DNA of 64,000 nt from Phymorhynchus buccinoides (GCA_017654935.2 CM065698.1:38509239-38573238), one strand, 5' to 3'; counted from the stretch's first letter, positions 45,591 through 56,734 are shown. Notes: a model not told the origin generated them from the sequence alone. Made by a program: numbers and translations.

Positions 45591-45701
45591 GTGAGGTCGC
45601 AGAGGTCAGGCATGGTTCAGACGGAGGCTCAGTACAAGTTTGTCTACATGGCCGTTCACCGCTACATCGAGACGGAGAAATCGCGACTGGCTGCCGGCCA
45701 G
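45550..45701 (+). CDS. PTPN11: Exon 13: Q-loop, end of PTP domain
   Basis: It encodes [20 protein letters not shown], then [20 protein letters not shown] and [10 protein letters not shown]. The Q-loop glutamines (Q510 and Q514) that position catalytic water are kept. The length of 152 bp equals human. The acceptor is GATGATGTTTCAG and the donor CAG|GTCAGA. A 69-bp copy of the acceptor and first 41 exon bases lies directly upstream with its own TTTCAG at 45480. Use of that site would extend the exon in frame to 45481-45701. Confidence 0.95.
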
Positions 45702-45959
45702 GTCAGATTGATATGGCTTAATTCTCTTATTATTTTGTTAATTTATAAAATTGTTGGGATTTCGTTGTTTTTGATTATTAGTTATGCATTGCCAACACTC
45801 AAATAATGGTCTGCCACTATGATGTGAACCTGTAAGGCTAACTTGCATTAAAAGAAGAACTAAAGTCATTACAAGTACAAACTTACAATTCAGAAAGTTT
45901 TCTTTATTTGCATATGGTTGCAACTTTTTCCTTTTCACATGGATTTCAGTTTGTTTTTA

Positions 45960-46036
45960 CAATTTCAGTTAAATTTGCCCATGAGACGAATGCTAGACAT
46001 TAACACTCGTCTCATGGGCAAAATTAGACTGAAATT
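45960..46036. repeat. Strong hairpin in intron 13
   Basis: TTTGCCCATGAGACGA and TCGTCTCATGGGCAAA form a near-perfect 16-bp stem with a ~15-base loop. An outer TTCAG/CTGAA pairing extends it. It may be a tiny foldback element. Confidence 0.75.
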
Positions 46037-46387
46037 TGCTTCATTTCATGAGATAATTGGGGTGGGCTTCTTACCCGTCCATGCGCTTTTTACCCCGTCT
46101 TCCCCTATATCTGGTAAGAAATCGTAAGAAATCTTCCAAGCATAAGAGAGAACGTGACAGTTTTTTGTTTTTTGTTGTTTTCAGGTTTTTGGACGTTGTT
46201 AAGAAGCATTGATGTATGTTTTGTTATACGTAGTCGAACTTTACGCGGTGACAGTCCTGAGATAACCATAGCTTTTTTCTTTTTTTTTTGAGATAACCAT
46301 AGCTGTTGACGGGACTATAAATGACTAGCTAACTAACAGTACAAATGATAACTTCTTGATAACTCATTTTTTTTCCCCCTCATGCAG

Positions 46388-46542
46388 CTGAGCCAGAGTG
46401 CGGGGAGGGAGTACACCAACATCAAGTACGCCACAGACGGGGCCAACATTCACCGCATGATGGCCCCTCCACCCCTCTCAGCCCCCACCCCCCTCCACCA
46501 CCACCACCACCACCCACCACCACACCCTCCTCCTCCTTCCAG
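46388..46542 (+). CDS. PTPN11: Exon 14: C-terminal tail with YTNI and His/Pro tract
   Basis: After CCCTCATGCAG the frame reads LSQSAGREYTNIKYATDG, then a Met-Pro-Ser linker, six His, PPPH, PPPP and S. EYTNIKY matches the human Y542 site, whose phosphorylated form binds the Grb2 SH2 domain (pYxN). The Pro/His-rich stretch is low complexity and has no exact counterpart in the human tail; proline may serve SH3 ligands, which is inference. It is 155 bp, ending AG of an Arg codon; donor AG|GTGAGG. Confidence 0.92.
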
Positions 46543-46775
46543 GTGAGGCCTCCGTGGGCGCGTGATGTGCAGGCATCAGAATTTTGTCAGAATTTGCAAA
46601 TTTAGCGCTTTCAACACGACCCCTCTCGCTGCTCCCAGTGCCGTCAGCATACTGCAGTGAAGGCATGAACATTCCCTCAGGACAACATATTTTGGCCCTT
46701 TTCTTTGTAAATTTCAATAAATTATTTATTTTTGTACAGGGGTGTAGATTTATCTTTTATCTTTTTATTGATATC

Positions 46776-47040
46776 ATCAAAGATATTCTAAAAGGGTAAG
46801 ATGGACTACTTAAGAGCTCGGCGAACCGAGCTGATAGAGTTATCGTTAGTGGGGACAGTACACTATTCACAGTGCAGGCTATCCAAAAACTCAGACTGGA
46901 ACTTGAACGGAGAATTCAGCTGGCCTATCGACGTGTAAAATATGTCCTGTTTAAAAGGGACATAACCAGTGTTTCTGTCCTCACTACTCATATAGGGAAA
47001 AGAGACCGGATGCTTATCTTCCCCTATACAGTCTTTGATA
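46776..47040. mobile_element. AAAGATATTCT MITE, copy 2 (intron 14)
   Basis: ATCAAAGATATTCTAAAAGG to ATACAGTCTTTGATA. It starts 233 bp after exon 14. Confidence 0.82.
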
Positions 47041-47447
47041 TGAAATTTGAAAAGCAACTCTTTATTTTGCGTTTAACTGAATGAGTTGAAAATAGCTACA
47101 TCAGTTTCTGTCACAGAAATTCCATGCCTTACTTACAGGCAAACCTCGTGACTGAAAAAGTAGATGGGGTCAGTTGCTCTTGTGCATAATTTAGCCAATG
47201 AAATGTACTGTTACTGACTTGGTTGATGCGTAAGGCGGGGTCAGATTCATACTCTAGCACCATTGGTTTAGAATTCTACCAAAAACTCGCTGCCACAGTT
47301 ACTTTTAGAAAAAAACTTTTGCGAGTATGATCATGATGTTGTCAGGGAAGTTTTGCCTGTCGCTATCATTCTCACGACGGATCGGCAACGGTCAACTCTA
47401 CTGTCGCGTCTATACTCGCGAGTGTGGCGAAAAAGTTACCAGGATTA

Positions 47448-47535
47448 ACCCTTTTTGCATTTAATGCGGCCAAAACTGGCCATCCGGAAGTTGTCTCTGT
47501 GTATTCCAGCTGGCCAAAACTGGCCATAGACCCCC

Positions 47536-47604
<69 letters not shown>
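47448..47604. repeat. Poly-C tract of ~70 bases (intron 14)
   Basis: From 47531 to 47604 the + strand is C except for two A. It follows AACTGGCC palindromes (GCGGCCAAAACTGGCCATCC; AGCTGGCCAAAACTGGCC). A related GGCCGGTTTGGGCTG repeat lies reversed at 17150-17235. The tract could form i-motif or G-quadruplex structures. Confidence 0.9.
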
Positions 47605-48005
47605 ACTCTGATGGCCTTTTCATCATATACCAAGTTCTGGTTTTGTTACACACACACTCTGAAGAATCTTCTCACTTGCAATGATGCGATAATAACTCTA
47701 TGGCGCTCTGTGTGTTTCAAAAGGACAAATGTGATGCAGTACAGGAAAACAAGGCTAAAACAAGGCTAAACCACTGCGTGAAAGCACACGCAACTGCCTG
47801 CATTCAGGCTATAGGCTGAGCCGCATCAGGCATCAGAATAGTCTGAAGGCCAATCCTCTGAAAGTCATGGTAAAAATGGCCATCAAAGCTCCAGACCATA
47901 GCTGTTATCTTTTCAAGTTTTGTCTTTGTGTGTTTGTCTGTTCGTCTGCTGATTTTCTACAGTAATGAAAAACTGTTTTCAGCTTTGCTTTCTTTGTGAT
48001 TAATA

Positions 48006-48181
48006 CAGTGGAACCTCTCTAAAAAGACCTTCAAAAATCATCCAAAATGAGGTCTTATAAGGGAGGAGTCTTATAAGGGAAGTAATTTTAATACTTACAA
48101 AGAAGGGCAATGTTTCAGAGAAGCAGGTCTTATGTGGGAGGGAGTCTTATAATGGGAGGTCTTATAAGGGAGGTTCCACTG
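48006..48181. mobile_element. CAGTGGAACC palindromic MITE, copy 5 (intron 14)
   Basis: CAGTGGAACCTCTCTAAAAA to TTATAAGGGAGGTTCCACTG, about 180 bp before the last coding exon. Confidence 0.84.
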
Positions 48182-48361
48182 TGATAACTGTTAGACCAGG
48201 AGGCATTGTGGCTGGTGTGTGACACTTCATTGACCCCCCCCCCCCCCCCCCCAGAGAACACTAGTTACATAATGCCTTTTAAAAAGAATAAAAATGCAGA
48301 AACGATTCGTCATCGTTATTTCTTCATATTATGCGTGTATTCTCAATGTTTCTGTTGACAG

Positions 48362-48407
48362 ACTTCCTCCCCCCGAGGATCCCTCCATGATTTACCAGAA
48401 CATCTAG
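48362..48407 (+). CDS. PTPN11: Exon 15: last coding exon, ends MIYQNI-stop
   Basis: The acceptor TTTCTGTTGACAG precedes a 46-base coding end: R-LPPPEDPSMIYQNI, then TAG at 48405-48407. YQNI is a second YxN-type Grb2 site, probably the functional equivalent of human Y580 (YENV), but here four residues from the C-terminus. The split Arg codon joins in phase with exon 14. I could not identify the poly(A) site; an ATTAAA at 48472 is only a weak candidate. Confidence 0.9.
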
Positions 48408-48699
48408 CCATCGTATGGCATCGTATCGCACCGCTTCGCGCCTTGCCTGCTCCACATATCGCCCTGCAGAAATTAAAGTGGCGAACCTCGGAAGACATCG
48501 CTTCATTGGAGAAGAAAAAAAATCTTCATTTCATGTGAAATGACATCAGATTTGTTCACTTGGCATCCTCGTCAGTTTTTATCTGTGCAAATTGTCATGT
48601 ACAGCTTTGTCAGATGGTTCATCTTGCCTTCATCAACTGCTAAGCCCAACGCATCAACATTGACCAATTTTGAATTACGTTATAGTTTCATTTCGTGGC

Positions 48700-49085
48700 G
48701 GCGATATTATAGTCAGTGATTGTAAAGCGCTTAGATCTTGCTCTGAGATTGAGAATGAACGCTGCATAACTCAAGGGTTGCCTGATGTAACCGTCTTGTT
48801 TCACAACAAATATTACCAGCGATTGTAAAACGCTTCGAAATTGCGCTGAAATCGAGAATGAACATTACATAATATAAAGACTGCTCGCCATAACAGTGCA
48901 TCTCACAAGAGATATTACCAGTGATTGTAAAGCATTTAGAGCTTTGCCCTGAAATTGAGAATGAACACTGCATAATTCAAATGTTGCCTACCATAACAGT
49001 GTATCTCACAAGAAGTGTCACCAGTGTTTGTAAAGCGCTTAGAAATTCATTGCACTGCAATTGAGAATGAACAGTACGTAGCTCA
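48700..49085 (+). repeat. ~102-bp tandem repeat after the stop codon (3' UTR or flank)
   Basis: Four units share CCAGTGATTGTAAAGCGCTT, GAAATTGAGAATGAACACTG, CATAA-TCAA and CCATAACAGTG-ATCTCACAAG. They start near 48716, 48820, 48920 and 49022. GTAAAGCGCTTAGA is a common LINE/SINE 3' motif and its complement is at the window end (63985). Confidence 0.88.
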
Positions 49086-49179
49086 AGCAGCTGCTTACAG
49101 TAAGAGCAGAAAGAAACAAGAGATCTCACAAGATGTAAAGAAGGCAAATGGGCATTGTTTGTAGGAACCCTTCAAAATG

Positions 49180-49528
49180 TTGGCAAATGTTAAGAATATC
49201 CCCCTCCTCTGCCCCTTCCATTCATTTCAGACGGTTTCAGTTAGGGTTAGGGACAGGGGTAGGGATAGGTTTAGGGTCAATCTCATCACATGCAATCAAT
49301 TTTTTTGTGTGTGTGGATTAGATGGTTTCAAGTTAGGGTTTGGGTTAGGAATAGGGTTAGGTTTAGTTTTAGGGTCAGTTTAGTGTCAAACACATCAAAA
49401 CTTTAAAGTTGATGACTAAGCTGACCCCAAGCCTATCCCTAACCCTATTCTTAACCCTAACCCTAACCTGAAACCGTCTGAAATGAATGGAAGGGGCAGA
49501 GGAGGGAACTGTTCTTAACATTTGCCAA
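49180..49528. mobile_element. Foldback element with telomere-like TTAGGG arms (3' flank)
   Basis: TTGGCAAATGTTAAGAA at the left matches TTCTTAACATTTGCCAA at the right. The arms continue as CCTCCTCTGCCCCTTCCATT, CATTTCAGACGGTTTCAG and degenerate TTAGGG repeats, mirrored by CCCTAACCCTAACC and CTGAAACCGTCTGAAATG. The arms are about 95 bp. A second, partial GATGGTTTCAAGTTAGGG lies inside. Confidence 0.85.
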
Positions 49529-49919
49529 AATGTTTATTACTTTGTACAACATAACTTCAAAAGAATGTTTGTCTCACCGTCCGTCTGTTCAACACTGTTG
49601 GCCTTGGAATAATTAGTGATCACAACATTGTCAATTAATTCATTTTTTCATGCCTTCATCAAGTGCTTTTGTTTTTTTCTGCTATTGTATGTCAGATAAC
49701 TCGTCATGGGTTCGTAAACAGGGTTCATACCAGTTGGCTTGTTATTTTTATATTAACTGCAAAGTCGTTTGCATATCAGCTGTCAGTGGTATGTTTTGGG
49801 TCATGTTTTTAAATGGTTATTTTGGGGTGTTTGGTATATTTTAGTCACAGAGACAAAGTCTTTATGACATTCAGACGTCGTATGTGTCTCAGAGGCCTTT
49901 GCGTGTGGTTTTCGGATGT

Positions 49920-50166
49920 TTAACCCTTTCACCGCCAATGTCGCATTTTAGCACCACAATGATTTATCGCCCATGTCACAAAAAGGCCTCAAACCAGGGT
50001 CTGTTATCTAAAGACCCTGTTTTCTTAATTTTGGGAGGTAAGGATAGGCCTTACGCTGTACATGTCATAGAGGAATCCCCCATATTGCAGATGATTTTTT
50101 TTTCTCTACCCAGGTAAGTTTAATGGAACTTTTTTGCTGAAAAATGGCTGGCGGCGAAAGGGTTAA
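49920..50166. mobile_element. TTAA-flanked MITE, copy 7 (3' flank)
   Basis: Ends TTAACCCTTTCACCGCCA and GGCGGCGAAAGGGTTAA, 247 bp, in the same orientation as copies 1 and 4. It lies 1.5 kb after the stop codon. Confidence 0.88.
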
Positions 50167-50399
50167 AGCAAAGCATTTTTGATGAGCAAAGTCTTGTCTA
50201 TGTGCTCGAAATTTGGTGTGGGCGTGTGGTCACACCTCATTAAAAACTTTAACATAGCAATTTTCTCAGAAAGTACAAATAATAGCGCAACCAAATTTTG
50301 CACAATGATGTAAAATCACATTATGTCTGCAGTGACTGCTTTTATTTAAAAGTCACTTGAACAAATTGGATGTAAATCATTTTTTTTAATTTGAATAAT

Positions 50400-50590
50400 C
50401 GGCAACATGAGTTAAGAAAGTTATTAACAGTGAACTCCTCAATAGCTCATTGCGTAGAGCGTTTGTCTCTTATGCGAATGTTCCGAGTTCAATTCTCGGC
50501 ATGGGCACATTTTTATTTTTTTTATTTTTTTATTGTTTGTTCTTTAGTTGTATCCATTAACTATAATTATATGCTTTTATTTAAAAAGTC
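50400..50590 (+). repeat. Dispersed repeat with tRNA-like Pol III boxes, copy 1
   Basis: GGCAACATGAGTTAAGAAAG leads to AATAGCTCATTGCGTAGAGC (A-box-like) and CGAGTTCAATTCTCGGCATG (B-box-like), then T-rich DNA and GTTGTATCCATTAACTATA. The acceptor ends do not pair as a tRNA, so it is not called a tRNA gene. Confidence 0.55.
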
Positions 50591-50599
50591 GCTAGAATA

Positions 50600-51430
50600 A
50601 GTTGGTTGGAAATAAGTATTAATTCCTGAGTACAAAAATTGTCCATTCCTCTAAGTATGTAAGCCTACACAGGTCCTGCTTTTGACATCATAAAGACATG
50701 ATGTCATGTTTGTGAAGTAAAAAAAAAAAAGGAATGACGTCAAGTTAGATTGTGAAAAAACTAGAGACATGAACAAGTTAGTGAAGGACTCCCCATCTAG
50801 ATCTAGACCGACAAAGTTGTGTATGAGGGGGAGTCATTTTGTATTTTTGTATCTTTTGGGGGGGGGTCTTGTTGTAGTAGGTGATGTTTTATGCTTTAAT
50901 GTTGGTTTAAACTTCTTTATTTCTTCCTTATAACGTAACAATGCTTTAATGTTCTGTTGTGGAAGCAGCTTCTGATGTCCATGAAGGCAAGATGACGGTG
51001 TTGACTTTGCTTTTAGTAATCAAAATTTGCAGCAGCGCTGAGAGTATGATTTATTCTACAGACTACTTGAGAGAGAGAGAAAGTGTGTGTGTATTGTGTG
51101 AATGTGCATGTGCGTGGATGTATGTGTGTATGTGCACATGTGTGTGGATGTATGTGTGTATTGTGTGAATGTGCATGTGCGTGGATGTATGTGTGTATGT
51201 GCACATGTGTGTGCAACCAAGTGAAAACCAAAATGATCAACATAACTAAGAGCATGGGCTCTGGAAGAGAAGAAGAAGATGTGTGTTTATGCGTGTGTGT
51301 GTGTTCTTGTGCGTATGAGCGCGCATGCACTTGACATATAATATTTGTTATATAGAATTGGACAGTTGCAGAAAGTTTTATCAAAATGAAACGAAGGACA
51401 CTCTACTTAGAATGACTAATGTGCTTTCCT
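50600..51430. other. 3' flank, unassigned
   Basis: It contains two units of a GTGTGAATGTGCATGTGCGT, GGATGTATGTGTGTATGTGC repeat at 51090-51210 and otherwise no recognisable feature. Confidence 0.5.
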
Positions 51431-51438
51431 TGGGGGGG

Positions 51439-51632
51439 GGCAAAGTTATAGTTTAGACACCCCCCTCACGTTTACGACTCTCAATCTCAAAGTCTGGTTC
51501 TTTCAGTTTCATATGAATAGCCCTAGGCTGATCCTAACCCTATCATATTCCTGAGAACGTCAGGATGTTGCTTTTCGGTGAAAAAATTTAATGCGAAAAT
51601 TTGATGGGGTGTGTCTAAAATACAACTTTGCC
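51439..51632. mobile_element. GGCAAAGTTRTA element, copy 1
   Basis: Inverted termini GGCAAAGTTATAGTTTAGAC and GTCTAAAATACAACTTTGCC. The interior has CAAAGTCTGGTTCTTTCAGT and GCGAAAATTTGATG, shared with the 55.2-kb copy. Confidence 0.72.
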
Positions 51633-52089
51633 TCTTTTTCGTCACACAGTTGTGCTACCGATTAACAGCTACTGCCATGTGCACGTCTGTGTGTTGCTTT
51701 CTCTAGATTATTTAAATCATTTGTTTCCCTCCTTCGTCCCCACAACCCTTATTTACAATCGTTAAGATGTGAGTGGCTTCTGTTCATGTTTTGATCTGGG
51801 CACAACTACAGCAAAGTACAGACTCCTATCATCATCATGATAATTTATCATCATCATCGTCACCGTCATCATCATCTTTTTTGTCATCGTGATGATCATC
51901 TGTTATCAATGTTCTCCTCTTTCTCCTACTCCTCCTCCTCATCATTTTGATCATCATTCGTCATCATCACATTATCAAAAAGCTTTATGCATTACGTATG
52001 GCAATCAAATATGTACATGTTATTATGTAATTATCAATAATTGTTTATACTGCACAATAATAATGGAAGGGAAGGGTATGCGGGTTATG

Positions 52090-52525
52090 GAGAGAAGAAG
52101 TGAATTGGCCCATACTTACCCTCATGGGGATACCGGGGGGTCTTTTGTATAAATAGTTCCACCACTTTCTGGAAGTTCTGTGCTTGTAACTTCCTCTAAT
52201 CTGCCACTCTCTTTGACTGCTGTTTCCCTTTGCTTACTGTAATCTACTATCTTTCTGCCTTACCGGTCCATTCTCCTGCCTTTTTTCAAGAGACACTTTC
52301 AAAAAGATTTCCCCGAGCCAAAGTCGGACTTGCTGGGCCTAACTATTTTTTAGTTAGGCGCATAACGGCAGCAATACGCACCAGCGCTCATAATTGACAG
52401 GAAACTGTCTGAGCGATCGAAGAAGAAGGAGGAGGCCCATACTTGATTAGTCAGTGTCATCGCATACGAAGAAGAAGAAATAATGTTTCACGCCCTCTTT
52501 GGCCTTTCGGCCATGTGGGTCATCG
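52090..52525 (+). repeat. Dispersed repeat, copy 1 (inverted relative at 63.1-63.5 kb)
   Basis: It contains GAAGTTCTGTGCTTGTAACT, ACTATCTTTCTGCCTTACCG, GGACTTGCTGGGCCTAACTA and GGCCTTTCGGCCATGTGG in this order. The complement occurs in reverse order at 63130-63490. Class unknown; no coding sequence recognised. Confidence 0.8.
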
Positions 52526-53399
52526 CATACATTTCCACTGCTTGAATTATATTGAATTTCAAAACGGTCACGCCCTCATGCTCACACTCACAAAAAAACT
52601 TTTCTTTTTTTTAAAAGGAGAATATCAAAGCTGGAAGTATTATGTGTGGGAAATTGAGAGTGGATATATTTTTCTTTTTATTTGAATGTTTATGGCAGTG
52701 TGTATGTTATTATTGTGTATCAATGCCAACTTGGGTACATCGTTATTTTATACAAAATTATATTTGTTCCCACCAAAAAAGAGTTGTTTTTGTGTGTTTT
52801 TTGTCTGAGGGTTTGGATATTGTTTATGGTTATCGTTTGTAAAGTATTGTATCAGAACAGTTTGTTTTTAGTGGACAAAAATGTTGTCCAGCATTGTTTT
52901 GACAAATAATGATTACTATTTTTGTTGGTACAAAATATTGAATAATGATGAGTATTCATAATGTCCAGAATTTGTTTGACAAATGATGTTTTTTACTAAT
53001 TTATTGTACAACATGTTGAATAATGATGAGTATTTACAATGTCCAGAATTTTTTTTCACAAATTGGGGGGGGGGGTTGTTGCTATTTGTTGGACAAACAT
53101 GAAATATTGATGGGTATTTATTGGATCAATAACAGTGAGTATTTATTGAACAAATCACTACTAGTCATTGATCCCATTATATTGATGTACCTGCTGACAC
53201 AATTACCATTTGGTTTTTGGTTTTTGTAATCTGTAAACTTCTCTCACACACACACAAACACTTTGCGTGTGCATAATTATGGTTATAATATTCTTGGTTT
53301 TTTTTGTACAAGTTCCAGTGCTAACATGTTGCTTACAATTTAACATGTTTTAACACTCTGGGATGCATTTTCCATTGAAATGGATAAAAATAGACTGCA

Positions 53400-53965
53400 T
53401 GGTTAGGTAGGAAGCTCAAGACTGAAGAGTCCAACCCTGTGAGCACAGGGTTTACCGAGGATCCCACCCCGGGGCTAGAGCTTTTGACGCGGCTCTTACC
53501 CGCGTTTGATGTACCCGTCAAAGGACATATGGGGAATTTCGCTGGTATTTTCAGTGGAGGCAACAGTGCCGCCTGTTGCCCCGCCCCGTCCTGCAAGGCA
53601 AGGGAGCCTAGGTACATCAGCCAGTTGGTCCGGAGCAGCTTATTCGTTCTGGCAAGCCTGGCTTATATCGCTGCTAGCCTCCATATCTGAAGGCTGTGTC
53701 GCTATCCGCCACCTGCTACCCGCTGGGTTGGGGATGGTCGCCCCATTACCTATCTGGAGGTAGTCTGGTCCCAGACCCCTGAACACATACTACAACACTG
53801 CCCAACACATGATGCTCTACGACGCCAAACCTGGCCAGGGGGGGTGGAGCTGCAGGTGCAGCTTTGGGGCAGCCGCACCGACTTGGAGAAGACAGTGGAC
53901 TTCGTCATGGCGACCAATTTGAAAGTCTGACGCTGACAGCTACATCGACCGCTGAAGAAGAAGTC
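53400..53965 (+). mobile_element. LINE 3' end related to the intron 4 copy
   Basis: Near 53765 a frame reads TPEHILQHCPTHDALRRQTW, then VELQVQLWGSRTDLEKTVDF and VMATNLKV-stop. It is followed by GAAGAAGAAG, like the intron 4 element but without the tandem block. The part before it (53430-53760) is GC-richer and frameshifted. Confidence 0.68.
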
Positions 53966-54204
53966 TATGAAAAACAAGAAAATCGGTCACATTGTTCCGA
54001 AAAAATGAAATTTTGCTGCCTGTTGAAAAACTTCAAGTACGGAATTTCAAACTGCCGAATTTGAGGATTGCGACAAATTTGAAGCTTTTGATTGGGTAAT
54101 GCCATTTCCTATATTCAAACATAGCATCAATAGTGATCCAAAAGTCAATTTTGATTGGATAGTGTAATCTTTGGGGGGTTTGGGCCCAAAAGAACAAAGT
54201 ACTA

Positions 54205-54372
54205 TATTTTACGGACTACAAGGAGCACCTGATTATATGGTGCATCCCTCAAATGTTAAACAAAATTTAGATTTTGTTCTTATATTTTCTTACTAATTTT
54301 TTTGGTCACATTATAAGGCTCAGGGGTCTGGGTCTGGGGAAAAAGTATCGCCTTATAGTCTGTAAAATAGGG
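54205..54372. mobile_element. Related inverted-repeat element (3' flank)
   Basis: It runs from ACTATATTTTACGGACTACA to CGCCTTATAGTCTGTAAAAT. The ends are complementary over about 20 bases. It is smaller than the 27.2-kb relative. Confidence 0.55.
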
Positions 54373-55216
54373 TAGATGTCAAACAAACCCAAGCATGCAA
54401 AACGGTCATTTACCATGAGCAGGAAGAGTGGAAAAGATCAACTTTCTCACATTTTGTGAACATTGCTCCTGCGAATCGGCATAGCAAGAGGAACCACGTC
54501 GGCGACCAGTAAGATACGGTTTTTTTGCCATGTTCCAGAAAATCGTGGTTAATTCCATATTTTTTAGGGTTTTTTATCCTGAAAATCGAAAATTAGGGAA
54601 GGCATCACTGCTTCTGGTGAGTTGCCTTCTGACGAGTGGATAATGGAGCATTTTGTATGAACGTCTTCAGGAAATGGCAAGCTGGACACACCATAGTATT
54701 TCAAGGGGTTAGAGGGGTGGTGGGGTTAATATCACTGAGAATATCACAAAAGATCACATTTGTATTAAGAAAATTATATCAGTTGAAGATTTTATTTTCC
54801 TTAAGATGTCAATTTTTTTTTATCATGGAAGAACTAATATCATTTTTGTTTTGTATGCTTTCTTGTTTTATTTTGTTTTTACAGAAAAATGTGTCATTCT
54901 GATATTTTCTGATCATGAGAGAAACAATACCGTCGGGTTTTTTGGTGTGTGGATATTTTCTTGTTTTATTTCGCTTTTTTACAGAAAAGCAATTATGTTG
55001 AAACTCGAGGTGCTGTGGAGAATCCTAAACAAAGGGAAGGGGGAAAAATTGCCTTTATTGTTGGGTTATACTACCTGCTACGCACAAAACTGCTCCCGGA
55101 CAAAGTTAGTCAATTGAAACTGCGTCCAAATCAGAAATGAAAATTGACAAAAACAAAAAGTAATAATGATTTTCATTTTGACAACCATTCCGGGAACTAC
55201 ACCTGCCATAAATTGT

Positions 55217-55530
55217 CTAAGTTGTAGTTTTAGAGACCCCTACAGTCATGTTTACCACTCTCTGTCTCAAAGTATGGTTCTTTCAGTTTCATGGCAATAA
55301 CCTTAATCCTATCCCTTTACCAAGAACGTCAGAAGGATGCTTCGCAGTTCTTCTTAAACTGCATTCCCGGGCCATAAGGCCTCAATGGGTGTGTGTGTGT
55401 CCGTTTTCCAGTTTTCACTGGTGTCCTCGCTGCATTCAGCCGACACATTCCGATTTCAGAGGAGACTTCGCAGTGAGAATTCACAATGCGAAAATTTGAT
55501 GACAGGGTGTCTAAACTAAATTTCTGCCCA
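55217..55530. mobile_element. GGCAAAGTTRTA element, copy 2
   Basis: A diverged direct-orientation relative with GTCTAAGTTGTAGTTTTAGA at the left and GTGTCTAAACTAAATTTCTG at the right. It shares CAAAGTATGGTTCTTTCAGT and GCGAAAATTTGATG. It has a ~100-bp extra interior. Confidence 0.6.
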
Positions 55531-56339
55531 TAAATGTTGTCACTGATCACTCTTTTTGTCAGGGGACAGTTTTGTGTGTATCACTGATTGATTGTACAGA
55601 GGATTTTATTGTGTTTAGTAAGGTGCTTCTTTTTTTCCAATTTTATTTTTTCACTTGTTACGCGAGTTGTATCTTCTCTCCAAAGGATAGTTCATCTCTG
55701 AGGGGTGAATTTGAGTTGTGTGGATCACTTGCAACTTTTTTTTCTGTGTTCAGAATACATTTGATATTTGTAAATTGTTTGCTTGTGGTAATTGTTGAAA
55801 TAACAAGTCAGTAGTTTCAGCACTTTTTTTTTAATTAATTCTTTTTTTTTTAATTAGTATTACATTTTTCAACTTTTAGTTTGATGAAAATGAAGCATCT
55901 GTCTGTTTATACACCCCTCCCTCTTTCTCTCTCTCTTTCTTTTGATCACCTATAAAAAGAAACCAAAAAAATAATATATCTATATGATCTATAACTAACA
56001 GTGATACCAATCCTCTATAGATCTTTTTTAAAATTTCCGTACTGTTAAATTTGTGGTATATTTTTTGTATTTCTTAATCTTTGTGTTGGAATTAACAGCT
56101 TTTTTTTCTCTTAGGTAGAAATATGTGATCTGACTGATATCCTCTCTTTTGATAAGCTACATTTACATTTACTTAAGTGCCAATATTGATGTAAATAATG
56201 ATCTGTTTGTACATAGTTTTATCTGTACAGTATCCATGTGTTAACCTTGTTTTATGCGATTATATCGTTTCGTTTATTTCCATCCCTTTAGACTAAGCTC
56301 TGTGCCTATGATGAGATTTTTGTTCATACTTAAGCAAAT

Positions 56340-56462
56340 TAACGCACACACATACACACGCACACGAGCTAGCTAATGTACAATCACAAACAGATACGCA
56401 CACAAGGGGTGGAGGGGGGGACACACACACACACACACATGCACACACACACACACACATTT
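56340..56462. repeat. CA-rich microsatellite
   Basis: CACACA blocks around a GGGGTGGAGGGGGGG run. Confidence 0.93.
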
Positions 56463-56734
56463 TTTTCCCGTTCAAATAGTTTCTCTACCCACCAAGCAAA
56501 ATGAGATTGTTTGTCCTTTGGGGACCTTCACCAACACCAACTCTCCTCAAATCCCTTTGGCTGAGAGAGTGGGGATGTGCCCCTGGCAAGGTTCTTCTTC
56601 TTCTTCTTCTGTGGTGGTGACCAACTTCTTGTAATTGTACACACTTTAGGGGCTGACCATAGAAAAAGATTCAGAAGAGAGAGAGAGGAAGAGAAAGTGA
56701 ATACACATACAAACTATCAGATTGGCTTAATATA

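Larger units (their letters stand above)
54380..56730. other. 3' flank, AT-rich unassigned DNA
   Basis: T-rich DNA with short frames lacking domains. Two similar TTGTTTTATTTTG..TTTACAGAAAA blocks lie at 54860-54895 and 54960-54990. Besides the element at 55217-55530, no gene is seen. Confidence 0.45.

Noticed and set aside
48472..48477. ATTAAA as the gene's polyadenylation signal
   Set aside because: It is only 65 bases after the stop and I cannot see a clear downstream GT-rich element; left as a weak candidate.
50440..50512. tRNA gene
   Set aside because: A- and B-box-like motifs are present, but the acceptor stem does not pair and the same block is embedded in a larger repeat at 57.9 kb.
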